Origin: Calliopum simillimum
Taxonomy: Eukaryota; Arthropoda; Insecta; Diptera; Lauxaniidae
Reading direction: 5' to 3'
Length of the DNA stretch: 64,000 nucleotides
NCBI GenBank assembly: GCA_951812925.1
Contig: OX638368.1
Span: 124,829,309 to 124,893,308, forward strand
Both the position numbers and the translations under genes were made by a program. Positions 54,671 to 64,000 of this stretch are shown piece by piece (positions within the stretch are counted from its first letter, which is position 1; the number at the start of each line of letters is the position of its first letter). The notes under the pieces are model-generated. The model was not told the DNA's origin, searched no databases, and worked only from the letters and a program-made list of their open reading frames with translations.

Positions 54671-54858
54671 AATAGCCTTATCATGTATGACGAACAAACT
54701 GATTAAAACTTTATACTAAGAACTTACTATGACCTAAGCGTTCATTTTATTTCAAAGAATAAAGTTTGTAAGCATAAACTTTAAATCATCTCTCAACTTG
54801 AAAGATGTAAGCAGTTGAAAATCAGTCACTCGATTCGTTCGTCACACATGATAAGGTT
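54671..54858. repeat. MITE, 188 bp (copy 2 of 2)
   Basis: Ends AATAGCCTTATCATGTATGA and the inverse of AACCTTATCATGTGTGACGA. Shared internal words with 28903-29067 include GACCTAAGCGTTC/GACTTAAGCGTTC and TCACTCGATTC. Confidence 0.75.
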
Positions 54859-55115
54859 TTAAGTTGGAAAAGGCACATGAATGAAACATGAGTGACGAAT
54901 AGACATTTTTCTTTTTATTTTAAATTATAGAATTATATATTTAAAACTTGTAGCATACACTTTTATTACTTGGTCTTCGTTTCGATAGATCTTTTTAATT
55001 CACATAATTTTATCTTCATACGACATTACGTTTATTGAACTTCAGGGCTTTTGGTAATACAAATTAATCAATAAGAAATAAATAAATACCCCATCAGGAG
55101 CCGTAATATTGAAGT

Positions 55116-55121
55116 TTTATT
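55116..55121 (-). promoter_or_regulatory. Candidate Gclm polyadenylation signal
   Basis: AATAAA on the - strand about 300 bp beyond the Gclm stop codon. This is a common hexamer in AT-rich DNA, so support is weak. Confidence 0.3.
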
Positions 55122-55423
55122 TGCATTGAAAATGTTTTTAATATTTTTAAGTGTCCACTCTTAAGCTATACAATGATATCTGCCTTCATTGCATTCACTG
55201 TCAATATTTCGTTAAACTTAAGCGTTAAGAAAAATATATTGCATTTTTGAAATCAGCAAAATTACACACTCATCGTGATGTATTATTTCACAACAATATT
55301 GCGGCGGCAAGAAAAGCTTATGTTCTTATGCTTGTTGTGTATGTAGCACAGTGTAATCAACTATTTGTCAGTGTTGTCGGCATTATTGTTGTTGCTTTTG
55401 TTGTTGTCATTGTCAACGTTGCC

Positions 55424-56281
55424 TCATGCTGTGTTTTTTTCCGCCGTCATCTCTGCTTCCGTTAATCTCTGCAATTTATTGGTAGCACCAACAATATAAC
55501 CCTTTGCTGTAAGCACTCCACGACAACGCACGTGCACCTGATAGCGTACAATCCAATCGACACTATAATCGGGTATGGGAAATTGATCATCTTCCAGCAA
55601 AACCTCAGGATCACTGTGTGTCAGCAATTGAATTTCATGTTTATTACAAAATTCTTTTAACTCTGGTGGCACCACACAACAAGTGGCGAGATTTACTTGT
55701 GCAATAGATGGATGCACACTTGATGTCTCATAAAGTTGTGTCAGTGTATCGACATCTAAATCGGACACGCCAAGCTGTGAAACTTGCTTTAGTTTTGCAA
55801 AGTATTCCAAGCCTTCCCACAGTTGCTTTAGATCTGCAATTGATTTTTCATTTTTGCTACCCCATTTAAGGATACCATAAGAATCACCATTTGTAGTTGG
55901 TGTTACATCAGTTCTTCGATGATAGGCTAACACCACATTATCCACTTTTTTAACTTTGAGTATATCGAGGAGCGTGTTCATCGCTTCTCGAATGCTTGTA
56001 CTTGAGTTTTTATTTAAAAAAATTTTAGCACCAATACTGATATTAGAACGTTCGTTCTCCGTGATTTTTTGGCTGAGTTCTTGTGGAGCGCGAAGCACCT
56101 GTCCCGACGTATCGTTTAATTCTACTGCGCCAATTTCATTGCAGCACTCAAGCGTTAATTTTAGGCCATCGAGTAGCTCCTCATTGGAACTGCGTCCTGG
56201 TTTGTTGTTTAGGTTAAGAATATCTCCGGTGCTGATGACCACTTTATTGAATTTGGAATTCGATTTAATTGCAGGTATCAT
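55424..56281 (-). CDS. Gclm: Glutamate-cysteine ligase modifier (regulatory) subunit
   Basis: Encodes the light subunit of glutamate-cysteine ligase, the rate-limiting cytosolic enzyme of glutathione synthesis. It binds the catalytic subunit Gclc, lowers its Km for glutamate and relieves feedback inhibition by glutathione. The single exon gives 285 residues (human GCLM is 274), so it looks complete. It has the aldo-keto-reductase-like barrel of the family: KVVISTGDILNLNN near residue 13, the NVVLAYHRR strand near 115, WEGLEYFAKLKQVSQLGVSD near 163 and the C-terminal DWIVRYQVHVRCRG segment near 243. AKR catalytic activity is not expected in this family. The ATG at 56281-56279 has A at -3. A TATA-like box lies about 135 bp upstream and an AATAAA about 300 bp downstream of the stop. 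It is transcribed in the same direction as wfs1, 2.1 kb away. No frameshift or missing block is seen. Confidence 0.96.
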   Translation of the reverse strand: MIPAIKSNSKFNKVVISTGDILNLNNKPGRSSNEELLDGLKLTLECCNEIGAVELNDTSGQVLRAPQELSQKITENERSNISIGAKIFLNKNSSTSIREAMNTLLDILKVKKVDNVVLAYHRRTDVTPTTNGDSYGILKWGSKNEKSIADLKQLWEGLEYFAKLKQVSQLGVSDLDVDTLTQLYETSSVHPSIAQVNLATCCVVPPELKEFCNKHEIQLLTHSDPEVLLEDDQFPIPDYSVDWIVRYQVHVRCRGVLTAKGYIVGATNKLQRLTEAEMTAEKNTA

Positions 56282-56414
56282 GATGACTATTTGATTTTTT
56301 CTTCGCTGTAAGAATTTCTTTTTTTTTTATTTCTATTTTTGGCTCTGCAGCGCGGTCGACGAGTTCTTACACGCGTTGACTAAATTATACTTTTAAGCAG
56401 AAAATTCCAAATCA

Positions 56415-56423
56415 CTTTATATA
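56415..56423 (-). promoter_or_regulatory. Candidate TATA box of Gclm
   Basis: TATATAAAG reads on the - strand about 135 bp upstream of the Gclm ATG, in a plausible position for a 5' UTR of about 100 nt. I saw no antioxidant-response element (TGACnnnGC) in the 250 bp upstream. The call rests on the motif alone. Confidence 0.35.
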
Positions 56424-56528
56424 GCACTCACTTTCAACACTTCACTCCAAAAAAAACAGTCGTGAAATGACGAATGAATGGAAAATACCGAAGAATTTTT
56501 TGATTTTTGACATTGATTTTCGTTTCTC

Positions 56529-56870
56529 TTAAGGCTCCGATACATAGACGGCAGCGCGTGCAGCGCGCGCATTATAAACTTTGACAGTTGATTTAAAAAC
56601 TTAGCTCCTTACAACTTTCAACTTTTCGAACGCATCATTTGCGTTTGACATTTCGTTTCTTTTGTTTATTTATTTATAAATAATTTTCGCAGTTGAAAAA
56701 ATAAATTAATAAAGAAAAAAAATCAAAATGAAGGAAAAACGTATAAGCGAAGTGCAGGAGCAAGTCTGCCTATATAAAAAAGGCCATTCTGAGCGTATTT
56801 GAAAACGCGTTACTTGCGTGTGTTGTCAAGGATTGATGCGCGCGCTGCCTTCTATATATCGGACCCTTTA
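56529..56870. repeat. MITE upstream of Gclm, about 340 bp
   Basis: Ends TTAAGGCTCCGATACATAGA and the inverse of ATAAAGGGTCCGATATATAG, each followed by AGGCAGCGCGCGC-like sequence. It lies about 250 bp upstream of the Gclm start codon and about 105 bp beyond the TATA-like box. Confidence 0.75.
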
Positions 56871-57552
56871 TTCTCCTTTCTTCTGTACCTGAGTTGAGAC
56901 AAGTAGTATATTTCCAAAACGGGCCAGTCAAGAAAAGAAGATGCTCGTGTTGTATGGCCATTTAAAAACAAATGAGCAAAGGAGGCTGAATACCCAAGGA
57001 AAGGCAAATATTTTTACTCCGCCCTGTTCCCAATTCCACTTTCACGTGAAAGTGGGTATAAAGTGGAATGCGAAACTTTTTGAAAAGTCGGCATTATGCT
57101 ACGACTTTTCAATTAATTTTACTTTTTTAAAGCTGTTTTATAGATCAAATTGAAAAAAAAAATACACACATAAAAGCTCCAGTGTTTTCCCTTTTTTAGC
57201 GAGTTATTCTTATTTTTATTGTAAATGTAATATTGTAAATATTGCTGAGATAAAAAACTCTAACTAAAAAATATTTTTTCCGATGACAAGTAAAATGTCG
57301 GCAAATTGGCATTTTCGAAATCAGTGTTTGTGTGAATTATTTGACATTTCATTATATCATGGTGTTAGTAAGAATAGTTCGAAAACAGGATGCCACCTGA
57401 TTTTATTTCTTAAATTGCAATAGAACGTCTAATTAACCCAATAAAATGCACTGAGCATTAAAAAAAACTTTCTGAAATTCCCTCAAATCAGAATGTGTAG
57501 CTGCGGTGCAGAAAAGACACAAGCTGAAGGAAATTAAAATTTAATTTTTGAA

Positions 57553-57825
57553 ATGGGTGGCGTAATAAGTGAGTTCACTGCAATTATTATAATTGACGAA
57601 CTTTTGTACGAAAGTGAGGAAGAGGAAATGCAACCAAAAAAGCAAAAGAAAATTTGGTCAAAAAATTGGCCTTTAAAAAAAGACGAATTTTCGAACCAAA
57701 GGTTGCTGAAAGAACTCAAAGAATATGAGTCATGCAATTGCCATGTTCCTTTCATCTTTTTTTCACTCAATTTTACTCCACCCGAACCTTCTTATTCGCT
57801 TGTTTCCAACGAACTGACCAAGTAA
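57553..57825 (+). pseudogene. PIF/Harbinger transposase N-terminal remnant
   Basis: The frame reads MGGVISEFTAIIIIDELLYE, then a Lys-rich stretch and KKIWSKNWPLKKDEFSNQRL followed by LKELKEYE. Harbinger transposases share this entry pattern (W-x-K-x-W/P-L-x-K-R/K-x-E-F-x-x-x-x-L-x-x-E-L). The catalytic DDE part is absent. Lies between wfs1 and Gclm; not a host gene. Confidence 0.55.
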
Positions 57826-57841
57826 ATGTAGTCAACAATGA

Positions 57842-58006
57842 TACACACGAAGCAACGGTTGCAGCAACAGACCAAAAATATCAAAACTTTTTGATATTTC
57901 TGGCAACGGTTGCGGCAACACGAAAATCAATGGGCAACACAGCTACACACGAGGCAACGGTTGCTTCAACATGGCTGTGTTGCTGCAACGGTTGCATCGT
58001 GTGTAA
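57842..58006. repeat. MITE with GCAACGGTTGC array
   Basis: Ends ACACACGAAGCAACGGTTGC and the inverse of ACACACGATGCAACCGTTGC. The near-palindrome GCAACGGTTGC occurs four times. It may be the terminus of the neighbouring Harbinger remnant. Confidence 0.7.
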
Positions 58007-58415
58007 CTAGCATAACGCCTCATCCATTTTTGCTGTGCAACGCTTAGGACTATTCTACGTCTTCAAAATAAACTATCATTTCGTCTTGCATGTTTTTTCT
58101 TTAAAAAGTTATGACCATTTGAAAATGACACCATGGACTAAGAATACACTTTCATGTATCATTTAATAGTGACCCTAACTTTTTAAGGAAAAATTATACA
58201 AGACCAATTCGCAACTTATTTTGAAGACGAAAATTCTAGAAAATTCCACATATCTTAAAAATGTACACATTGCCAAATAACACCCATCAGAAAAATATAA
58301 ATTACCAATTAGCTGTATTTCATATCAACGTTGGCATTTCTATAAGCTATATCCCAGAAACTTAAAAATAAAAAACAATTAAAACTATCATGTCATTAAA
58401 ATCCACCCACATCTT

Positions 58416-58421
58416 TTTATT
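58416..58421 (-). promoter_or_regulatory. AATAAA overlapping the wfs1 stop codon
   Basis: The stop TAA sits inside an AATAAA hexamer on the - strand. Whether it is used is unknown; it would imply an extremely short 3' UTR. Confidence 0.3.
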
Positions 58422-59280
58422 TGAAAGTTATAAGAGGATTGAGTAGCACATTTAGTAGGTATTTGATACCACGTGTTAAATCACGCATTCGAGCATCTAC
58501 TGGTGACTTGGTAGGTCTTGTCACAGGAACAATTTCCTTATCTTGGCACATTATACATTTAATAGCTGCCAATTTCACGCGAACATTTGATGTCCCAAGG
58601 ATGAAATCTTCGCGAAAACCATTGAGCAGCATACGGCTGTTTAACAATGAACCATAAAACTGTACACGATCGCCGCTTACAAGTCGACTAGTAAAGTTTT
58701 CAAATTTATGAGTTCCTTCAAGTATAACATTAGCACCTTTACTAAGTAGACCATACGACATTTTTATCATTATTTCATATTCATAAGTGTTCCATCTGTA
58801 AAGCGAACATTTGTTTTTCATTTCACTTTCATTTAATAAACGCTGCATATCATCACACAAAGCATCAACTCGGGAATCACAAACGTTGATATGCGAATTT
58901 TTTTCACCATAGAGACATTTAATTATATTCCCTAACCAGACTGGTAAGTATTTTTCAATCAAGTCCGCACGAACGTTTGTAACGCGGCTGATTTGCGCTT
59001 GTGAAACTATTCCCTCCCACATTACATTCATGCCTTTCAAATAAGAGCAACGCAATTGAGCTTTGATCTTATTTTGACGTTCCCACGCTGGCTGTCCACA
59101 GAGAGAATAGAATTTTTGCCATGACAGCAGATCAGCATGCATTGTATGTTCGTCTACTGAAGCTTCGTTTATAACACGTTTTTCTCCTGTAACTATGTTG
59201 CTGAAACGTGATGTGTCCTTAAAATTTGATGTCATGTAAGGAAGTGTAAGAATACTGGCAGCAATTATGCAAATAATGAC
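58417..59280 (-). CDS. wfs1: wfs1 exon 4 (last membrane segment and ER-luminal domain)
   Basis: Residues 610-896. The exon opens with the hydrophobic VIICIIAASILTLPYM, so the initiator-like ATG at 59235 is internal. The luminal domain is intact to the TAA at 58417-58419. Acceptor GTATTAAG. Confidence 0.93.
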   Translation of the reverse strand, partial: VIICIIAASILTLPYMTSNFKDTSRFSNIVTGEKRVINEASVDEHTMHADLLSWQKFYSLCGQPAWERQNKIKAQLRCSYLKGMNVMWEGIVSQAQISRVTNVRADLIEKYLPVWLGNIIKCLYGEKNSHINVCDSRVDALCDDMQRLLNESEMKNKCSLYRWNTYEYEIMIKMSYGLLSKGANVILEGTHKFENFTSRLVSGDRVQFYGSLLNSRMLLNGFREDFILGTSNVRVKLAAIKCIMCQDKEIVPVTRPTKSPVDARMRDLTRGIKYLLNVLLNPLITFK

Positions 59281-61754
59281 CTTAATACAAAAATAAAATA
59301 CATGTATATATGCATTTTTAAAAATAAATTATTTTTTTTTTTATTTCAAACCTGCAAAGTAGTGATGTACTTTTGAGTCCAGCGGTTGACAGCGAAAAAG
59401 CAAGACCCCAATAAAGCCAGTGCTGCGGCGCCAACTGTCGTGCCTAAACGTATTCTTGTATCTGTTAACCCAATCCATTCAATGGCAACAAACACTGGAA
59501 CCATCAGCGATACTATACCGAAGAGTGGCAGGAAAAGTAATACTCCAGCTAGACCCAATGTCGCACGCAAAACTCCAAACATAGTGGCGCTTCGTGATGT
59601 TGTTATGCCTAACTGCAACCAACTAAGTGTAACACAGTGGGGAATCAAATGTGTGTATGTGCCACGCCATCGCGAACGCTTAGCCAAATGAATCAAAAAG
59701 CCCGGTATTAGCAAATAAAGCGCCGTGCGGCAGTTCAAGCAAAATTCAATGCCATTGCCGATAACAAAAGAACAGAATGTTGGCACCTTGAGATCTAAAA
59801 ACCGCCAACCTGTTGTGACAACTTCATCCATTTCGTAGGGATACTTTGCTAGTACATTAACACCAAACGATACCAAGACTATCCAATCGGGGGCGCCTCT
59901 TTTCGATGTATACATAAATGTTAGTAACGTTACGAATACAAATACGCACGATACGATGGTAATTTCGGAATGCGGCAACCACTCGCTAGCAATTAAAGGA
60001 TAAACAACAAGATTACATACAAAAGCGCAGAAGAAATATAAATATGGCTTCATATTATTTTTCAAGAAACGGTTCTCCGAAATATCGGCCTCAATGTTAT
60101 CGCCATAACTAAGAAATAGTCCGGACCATATGCGAAAATCGATGAAATCATGTTTTGTCTTAAGCATTTTACATGTAGACCATATCATTATAGTTAGACA
60201 TAGGTAATAAAAACAGACTGGTAAGTAAATTGAAATATTGTCAATTGAAATTAACCAGTATGTAATGAATACAGTTGTCAGACGAATACTGGGCGGAATG
60301 GATGCTGGGAATGAAGATACAAAGTTTATGAGACGATGGTAGAGCAGTGTACAAAATATTACAGGATGAAATATTATACGATGGAAACAAGGTACATGAT
60401 CTAATGTAGCAGGATGCGGCACTGAAAGCGTTAATGCATCGTTTACACTGGGCATTCTTCCGGCCGCATAGTTGACGGCTGCCGAAACTAAATTCTCTTC
60501 AGTTATAATTCGCTGCTGTTCTTCGTTATTGTGCAAGGCATTTCCCGCATTGCGTCTGTAATTTAAATTTAAATCAGCACGTGATGTACGTGGCGCTGTT
60601 GTTGTCGAGTGGTGTAAGTGTACATGTCCATTCCCCGAAGAATGTATCTGTTCCAGCCCTTCAATTCCTTCGGTGGATTCTTCTTCGGTATCTTCTTCAG
60701 ATGTTGACTGATTTCGACGTCGGCGTTTTTTCTGCATTTTGTATATTTCACGCATTTTTCGCTCCAGTTTCTTTGGCGTAATATGTTCACCGCCATTTGA
60801 CAAGCAAGCGAATAGTTCGCGTGCAGCTTTACGTGCTGCCCTTTCGCCTGGTGTTAAGGAGAGGCAACAACGAACCTCCGCTTCATTTTCATCATTAATG
60901 CCACGTCTCATTTCGTAACATTCCCGCAGAAGTTTCGTAGCCCTTTCATGTCCTTGCAACGCAGCGCTTAGTAACCAATGAACGGCCTGTTCACTAGATG
61001 TTGTGCCATTTTGCTCTAAATTAAAAAAAAGATTACTTTGTTTTTGAGAAGCTAATTTAGTTGAATAGGCATGATATTGATTGTAGAAGTTATTTGTGAA
61101 TTGAGGGGAATGGGGTTTAAATGCAATATCTAAAACATAACGCATTTGTGAACACTATGAAACTTATAAAAAATTACATGTTTTTATGAAACCAAACTGT
61201 TTCAACGAAGTTGATAGAGTCCATAGTTTTGACAGAGAAGTCATATATTTACGTGGCCTTACGACAATTGGGTTTGATCTTTCATTGCAAAAGTACATGA
61301 ATACATTTACAAATTCAAGGATATAGAAATAACCAGAAATGTATGTGAATTTTAACTCGAAAATCTAATTTTCTTTTCAAGTTTTACTATGAAATTAAGA
61401 AATTGCGCAATACCTGAGGCTTTTTTGTGTGCAAAATTTCTCATCACCTCTCAATTTATTCATCCTTTATTTTTTCTAGCAATGTTTTCTATAAATTGTT
61501 TTTCATAACATACCTATGGATCCATCCAACAATTGCTGAGCCAAATCGTATTGAACTTCAGAGCAGCCTTCTGCTGCAATGTGATATTTGAGATTATTTA
61601 ATGATGTACGGTCTGCAACAATAAAAATGTTGAAATTTATTATATGTATTTAATTTTAATCTTTCATATTTTTTCTGAATTATGGATTACCTTCCAAATT
61701 CCATTTTCGCCTGGTTGAAACTTTAGCTGGGGGATTTTTAGACCATTCCGCCAT
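58417..61754 (-). CDS. wfs1: Wolframin (ER membrane protein), four-exon gene model
   Basis: Orthologue of human WFS1, an ER multi-pass membrane glycoprotein needed for ER calcium balance and the unfolded-protein response; loss in humans causes Wolfram syndrome. Exons on the - strand: 61754-61691, 61612-61514, 61015-59352, 59280-58417. Lengths sum to 2691 nt (896 residues plus stop; human WFS1 is 890) and all junctions keep phase. Residues 30-130 carry Sel1-like repeats (KYHIAAEGCSEVQYDLAQQL; AVHWLLSAALQGHERATKLL). A charged, Glu/Arg/Lys-rich cytosolic region follows to about 240. About nine hydrophobic segments lie between residues 255 and 630. The C-terminal 260 residues form the Cys-containing ER-luminal domain, including CGQPAWERQNKIKAQLRCSY and an OB-fold-like tail (SGDRVQFYGSLLNSRMLL). 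The ATG has AAA before it and G after. Nothing is broken. Confidence 0.95.
59352..61015 (-). CDS. wfs1: wfs1 exon 3 (Sel1 repeats, cytosolic linker, most membrane segments)
   Basis: Residues 55-609. The true exon begins at the TTTAG acceptor, not at the more upstream in-frame ATG. Hydrophobic runs include FYYLCLTIMIW, YLYFFCAFVCNLVVYPLI, EITIVSCVFVFVTLLTF and GVLLFLPLFGIVSLMVPVFV. Donor CAG|GTTTGA. Confidence 0.94.
61514..61612 (-). CDS. wfs1: wfs1 exon 2 (first Sel1-like repeat)
   Basis: Encodes DRTSLNNLKYHIAAEGCSEV and onward to QQLLDGSI. Acceptor TTGTTGCAG, donor ATAG|GTATGT. The Sel1-like pattern A-A-E-G-x-x-x-x-Q-Y-x-L-A is visible. Confidence 0.92.
61691..61754 (-). CDS. wfs1: wfs1 exon 1
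   Basis: Encodes MAEWSKNPPAKVSTRRKWNL plus E, then one base. Donor GAAG|GTAATC. The good initiation context (AAAATGG) and exact phase match to exon 2 support it. Confidence 0.88.
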
Positions 61755-62209
61755 TTTATTGTTCAATGAAAACAGTGTATTTTTAAAACCAATTTTGCAT
61801 GTCTTATCGCTGTAATTATTTAAAACAATAATAATTCAAAACTAGTTTTAATTAAAAACTCCTTTTTCGGTATAAACAATTGAGCTTAAAATGGAATTTT
61901 TGTTGCGACTTTTCTTTAAAGTTTGACAGTTCCAGCTTTGACATAACTTAACCCGTTGCTTCTTGAGAAAAAAATTCATCACACAATAGGGTGTTTAAGG
62001 GTTTATTCTTAAGAGGGCTCAAACACATAATTGAGGCGCTTTTTTGAAAAGTTTGGGTCCTCATATATATGTGTACTTAATTTCAACTTCTAATAACGAT
62101 CACAGAATGTGGTAGAGCAATATGTATATACCGTTTGAAGAGTTGCGTGCAAGAAGGGCGTAGTGCGACTTGGGGCGTTTTTGCATAAATCAGTTCGCAG
62201 TAGGAAACA

Positions 62210-62425
62210 CGGTTTTTACTCAAAACCAAGGTGCCTAACGAAAAAAGTTTATTTGGCAAAAAATGCTTAGAATTGTCTAGACAGTACGTGTGATTTTCTT
62301 TAAATTTTCGAAAAAATTCTGAAAAAATTCACATATATTTTTTGGACGGTTCTAAGCATTTTCTGCCTTATACACTTTTTTCGTAAGGCACCTTGCTTTC
62401 GAATAAAAACCACATTTCCGACCGG
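62210..62425. repeat. Foldback repeat (family also at 4090-4560)
   Basis: Arms carry AAGGTGCCTAACGAAAAAAG and its inverse, plus AAAATGCTTAGAA and its inverse. The order and sequence match the 4-kb copy; this copy has a shorter loop. Confidence 0.65.
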
Positions 62426-62864
62426 TCAAAAAGTTGCTATGTTCCATATTTCGATCAATTTTTAAACTAGGAAATTTTCCAATAAAACATTTTGAAGGAA
62501 ATTTTATCTCCTTTTTTTTTGCGAAGCTTTTTCTATACCTATCTTTGATCATAAAAAAGTTATCGTCAAAAGAGTAAAAAACATAATTATTTGAAGTTTT
62601 TTTTTTATATTTCAATATTCTAAAAATTCATTAAAATCCGTTGCGCCGCTTTTGTGTTATATTGAATCAAAATATTCAATACTTTAAAAGTCAGCATATG
62701 TGTACCAAACTTAACCACCGTTTGGGAAATATTGCCCAAAAAATTCTAATTTTAAAGGATTTGCTACGCCTTTCTATGAGTATCTACAAGGTTAGAGCTG
62801 ATCCCAGTCACAATGCTATACTAATATACAACATTGTACCAAATTCCGTTAAAATCTCTATAGC

Positions 62865-63236
62865 CGTGCAAAACTCAGATGCAGATATATGCTTGCATTT
62901 TATAAAACTAAAATTTTAAAGAAATAAACAAAAACGCACATTTATAAATAGTTGAAGACCAAGTAAAATTCATTCCTCTCATTTAAAAAAAAAATCATTA
63001 AAATCGGAACAGTTTTGCCAATTTCCCAAACAAAATGCTAACGTTACCAGGTGCAAAATTAAGATGCAAATGTATGCATGCATTTTATAAAATTTAAATT
63101 TTGAAGAAATAAACAAAAATGCACATTTATAAATAGTTAAGGTGAAAGTATATTTCATTCCCCTCATTTTAAAAAAAAAAAAATCATTAAATTCGGAACA
63201 GTTTTGCCGGTTTCCCAAACAAAATGCTAACGTTAC
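62865..63236. repeat. Tandem duplication, two units of about 185 bp
   Basis: 62865-63052 and 63053-63236 share GCATTTTATAAAA, GAAATAAACAAAAA, GCACATTTATAAATAGTT and CGGAACAGTTTTGCC in order. Confidence 0.8.
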
Positions 63237-63480
63237 TTCAGTGATAGTTAAATGGATTTATGCAAAAACGCCCTATAATTTAAATTTTCCTTCTTCGATA
63301 ATTCTGTCAATATGCATAAGTAATATGTGCTAGCGGTAATTATTTGCTTATTTTGTTAGTGTTAATTAAATAAATTTGGTTTGTTCTTTTTACAGTATTT
63401 AGAAACTTTAAATTGAATTATCTCGAAATGCCATTTTTCGACTTGGGGCGTTAATGCACGCAACGCCTCAATTAATAGTA

Positions 63481-64000
63481 CGCGTAAGCAATAAGTAAGA
63501 TATGAGCAGTATATATATAAAATACCCTAATTCAGAATATTCTATAAAACGAGTAAATACCTCGAAAACCTGGTAAACTTGTAAGATCTATCAAAATCAA
63601 TACGGATTATGAGTTACGAGTTTCGATGGATCCAAACGTTTTGTGGAATATCTTCAATATAATATTCGAGTCTGCTTAAATTTAAAAACAGCTGACTTAT
63701 ACCACTTTTCTACCGAAGATTTAAAGTGCGCTTCCACCGGATAATGAGGGGATTTACGGCTATTTCCAGATTAATTTGATATTAAATACATGATGAGTGA
63801 GGTGAGGTACGGCTTAATCACTTCATAAATCTCTGGTAAAAACATTTTATAAGATGTATGTATCCAATGCCATTACAATTGGCCTATGTGTGGTCCGTTT
63901 TTAAGGAAAATTGACTATTTAGCTCGGGGTGTTTGAGACACGCTGCGAGTAAGTGGTCCGCGAGTGATGGTGGGTTAAATCCGTATATAAATCAGATCAA
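63481..64000. other. Window end, nothing recognised
   Basis: A degenerate copy of the 35.4-kb short repeat is possible at 63525-63660. Confidence 0.5.

Larger units (their letters stand above)
53926..55423. other. Gclm 3' flank with one MITE
   Basis: Contains the MITE at 54671-54858 and, near 55116, a possible Gclm polyadenylation signal. A 72-codon frame at 55247 on the + strand has no support. Confidence 0.5.
62016..63480. repeat. Repeat-bounded segment with GGGCGTT ends
   Basis: Left ATAATTGAGGCGC and right GCGTTGCGTGC/TTAATTGAGGCGTT (inverse) match; CGACTTGGGGCGTT occurs at 62167 and 63438, with an inverse GCAAAAACGCCC at 63262. Probably an old element; limits uncertain. Confidence 0.4.

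Noticed and set aside
55247..55465. 72-codon frame at the 3' end of Gclm
   Set aside because: Overlaps the Gclm C-terminus antisense and is a Val-rich artefact of ACAAC repeats.
61016..61145. Longer N-terminus for wfs1 starting at an ATG at 61145
   Set aside because: This segment is intron: a clear TTTAG acceptor at 61016 joins in phase to two upstream exons with a Sel1-like repeat and a better start.
1..64000. A previously undescribed biological system, such as a gene cluster or defence locus
   Set aside because: Both strands were read for linked unknown genes. Outside the three known genes and transposon relics, no frame shows coding character.

Overview
This is eukaryotic nuclear DNA from a fly. 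The coding evidence is three conserved animal genes with spliceosomal introns (59-63 nt short introns beside multi-kilobase ones), set in very AT-rich sequence full of DNA-transposon debris. The protein sequences, the short-intron sizes and the presence of DINE-1/Helentron-type repeats (GTCY microsatellite, TT target, CTAG 3' end with a hairpin) point to a higher dipteran. A tephritid-like fly is my guess for the family, but the sequence does not prove it.

Layout. (1) 1-8.6 kb: no gene. It holds a composite inverted-repeat element (651-4876) with a pogo/Tigger-like transposase relic, a Helentron-derived repeat with a nested hAT-like MITE, and a foldback at 6.2-6.8 kb. (2) 8629-23718, + strand: a ten-exon model of wide awake (wake; ankyrin repeats, FN3 domain, C-terminal Ras-association domain). 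All ten exons join in phase to an uninterrupted 1600-residue protein. Introns 1 and 5 carry several long inverted repeats. (3) 23.7-55.4 kb: about 32 kb with no host gene that I can support. It holds a 1.28-kb DD37E Tc1/mariner element with frameshifts (25536-26819), a second mariner relic, a pogo-like fragment, at least five Helentron-type (HINE) copies or fragments including a head-to-tail pair, many foldbacks and MITEs, one mobile minisatellite and a degenerate tRNA-Ser(GCU). (4) 55424-56281, - strand: Gclm, the modifier subunit of glutamate-cysteine ligase, in one exon. (5) 58417-61754, - strand: wfs1 (wolframin), four exons, 896 residues. (6) 61.8-64 kb: no gene, more repeats.

The three genes have unrelated jobs: sleep and neuronal excitability (wake), glutathione synthesis (Gclm) and ER homeostasis (wfs1). 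I see no shared pathway or operon-like arrangement; Gclm and wfs1 are same-strand neighbours. I did not find an undescribed biological system. The most interesting material is structural: transcribed long palindromes inside wake introns, datable nested insertions with target-site duplications, and repeat families that carry internal tandem arrays. Splice sites were assigned by eye from GT/AG signals, pyrimidine tracts and reading phase, without transcript data.
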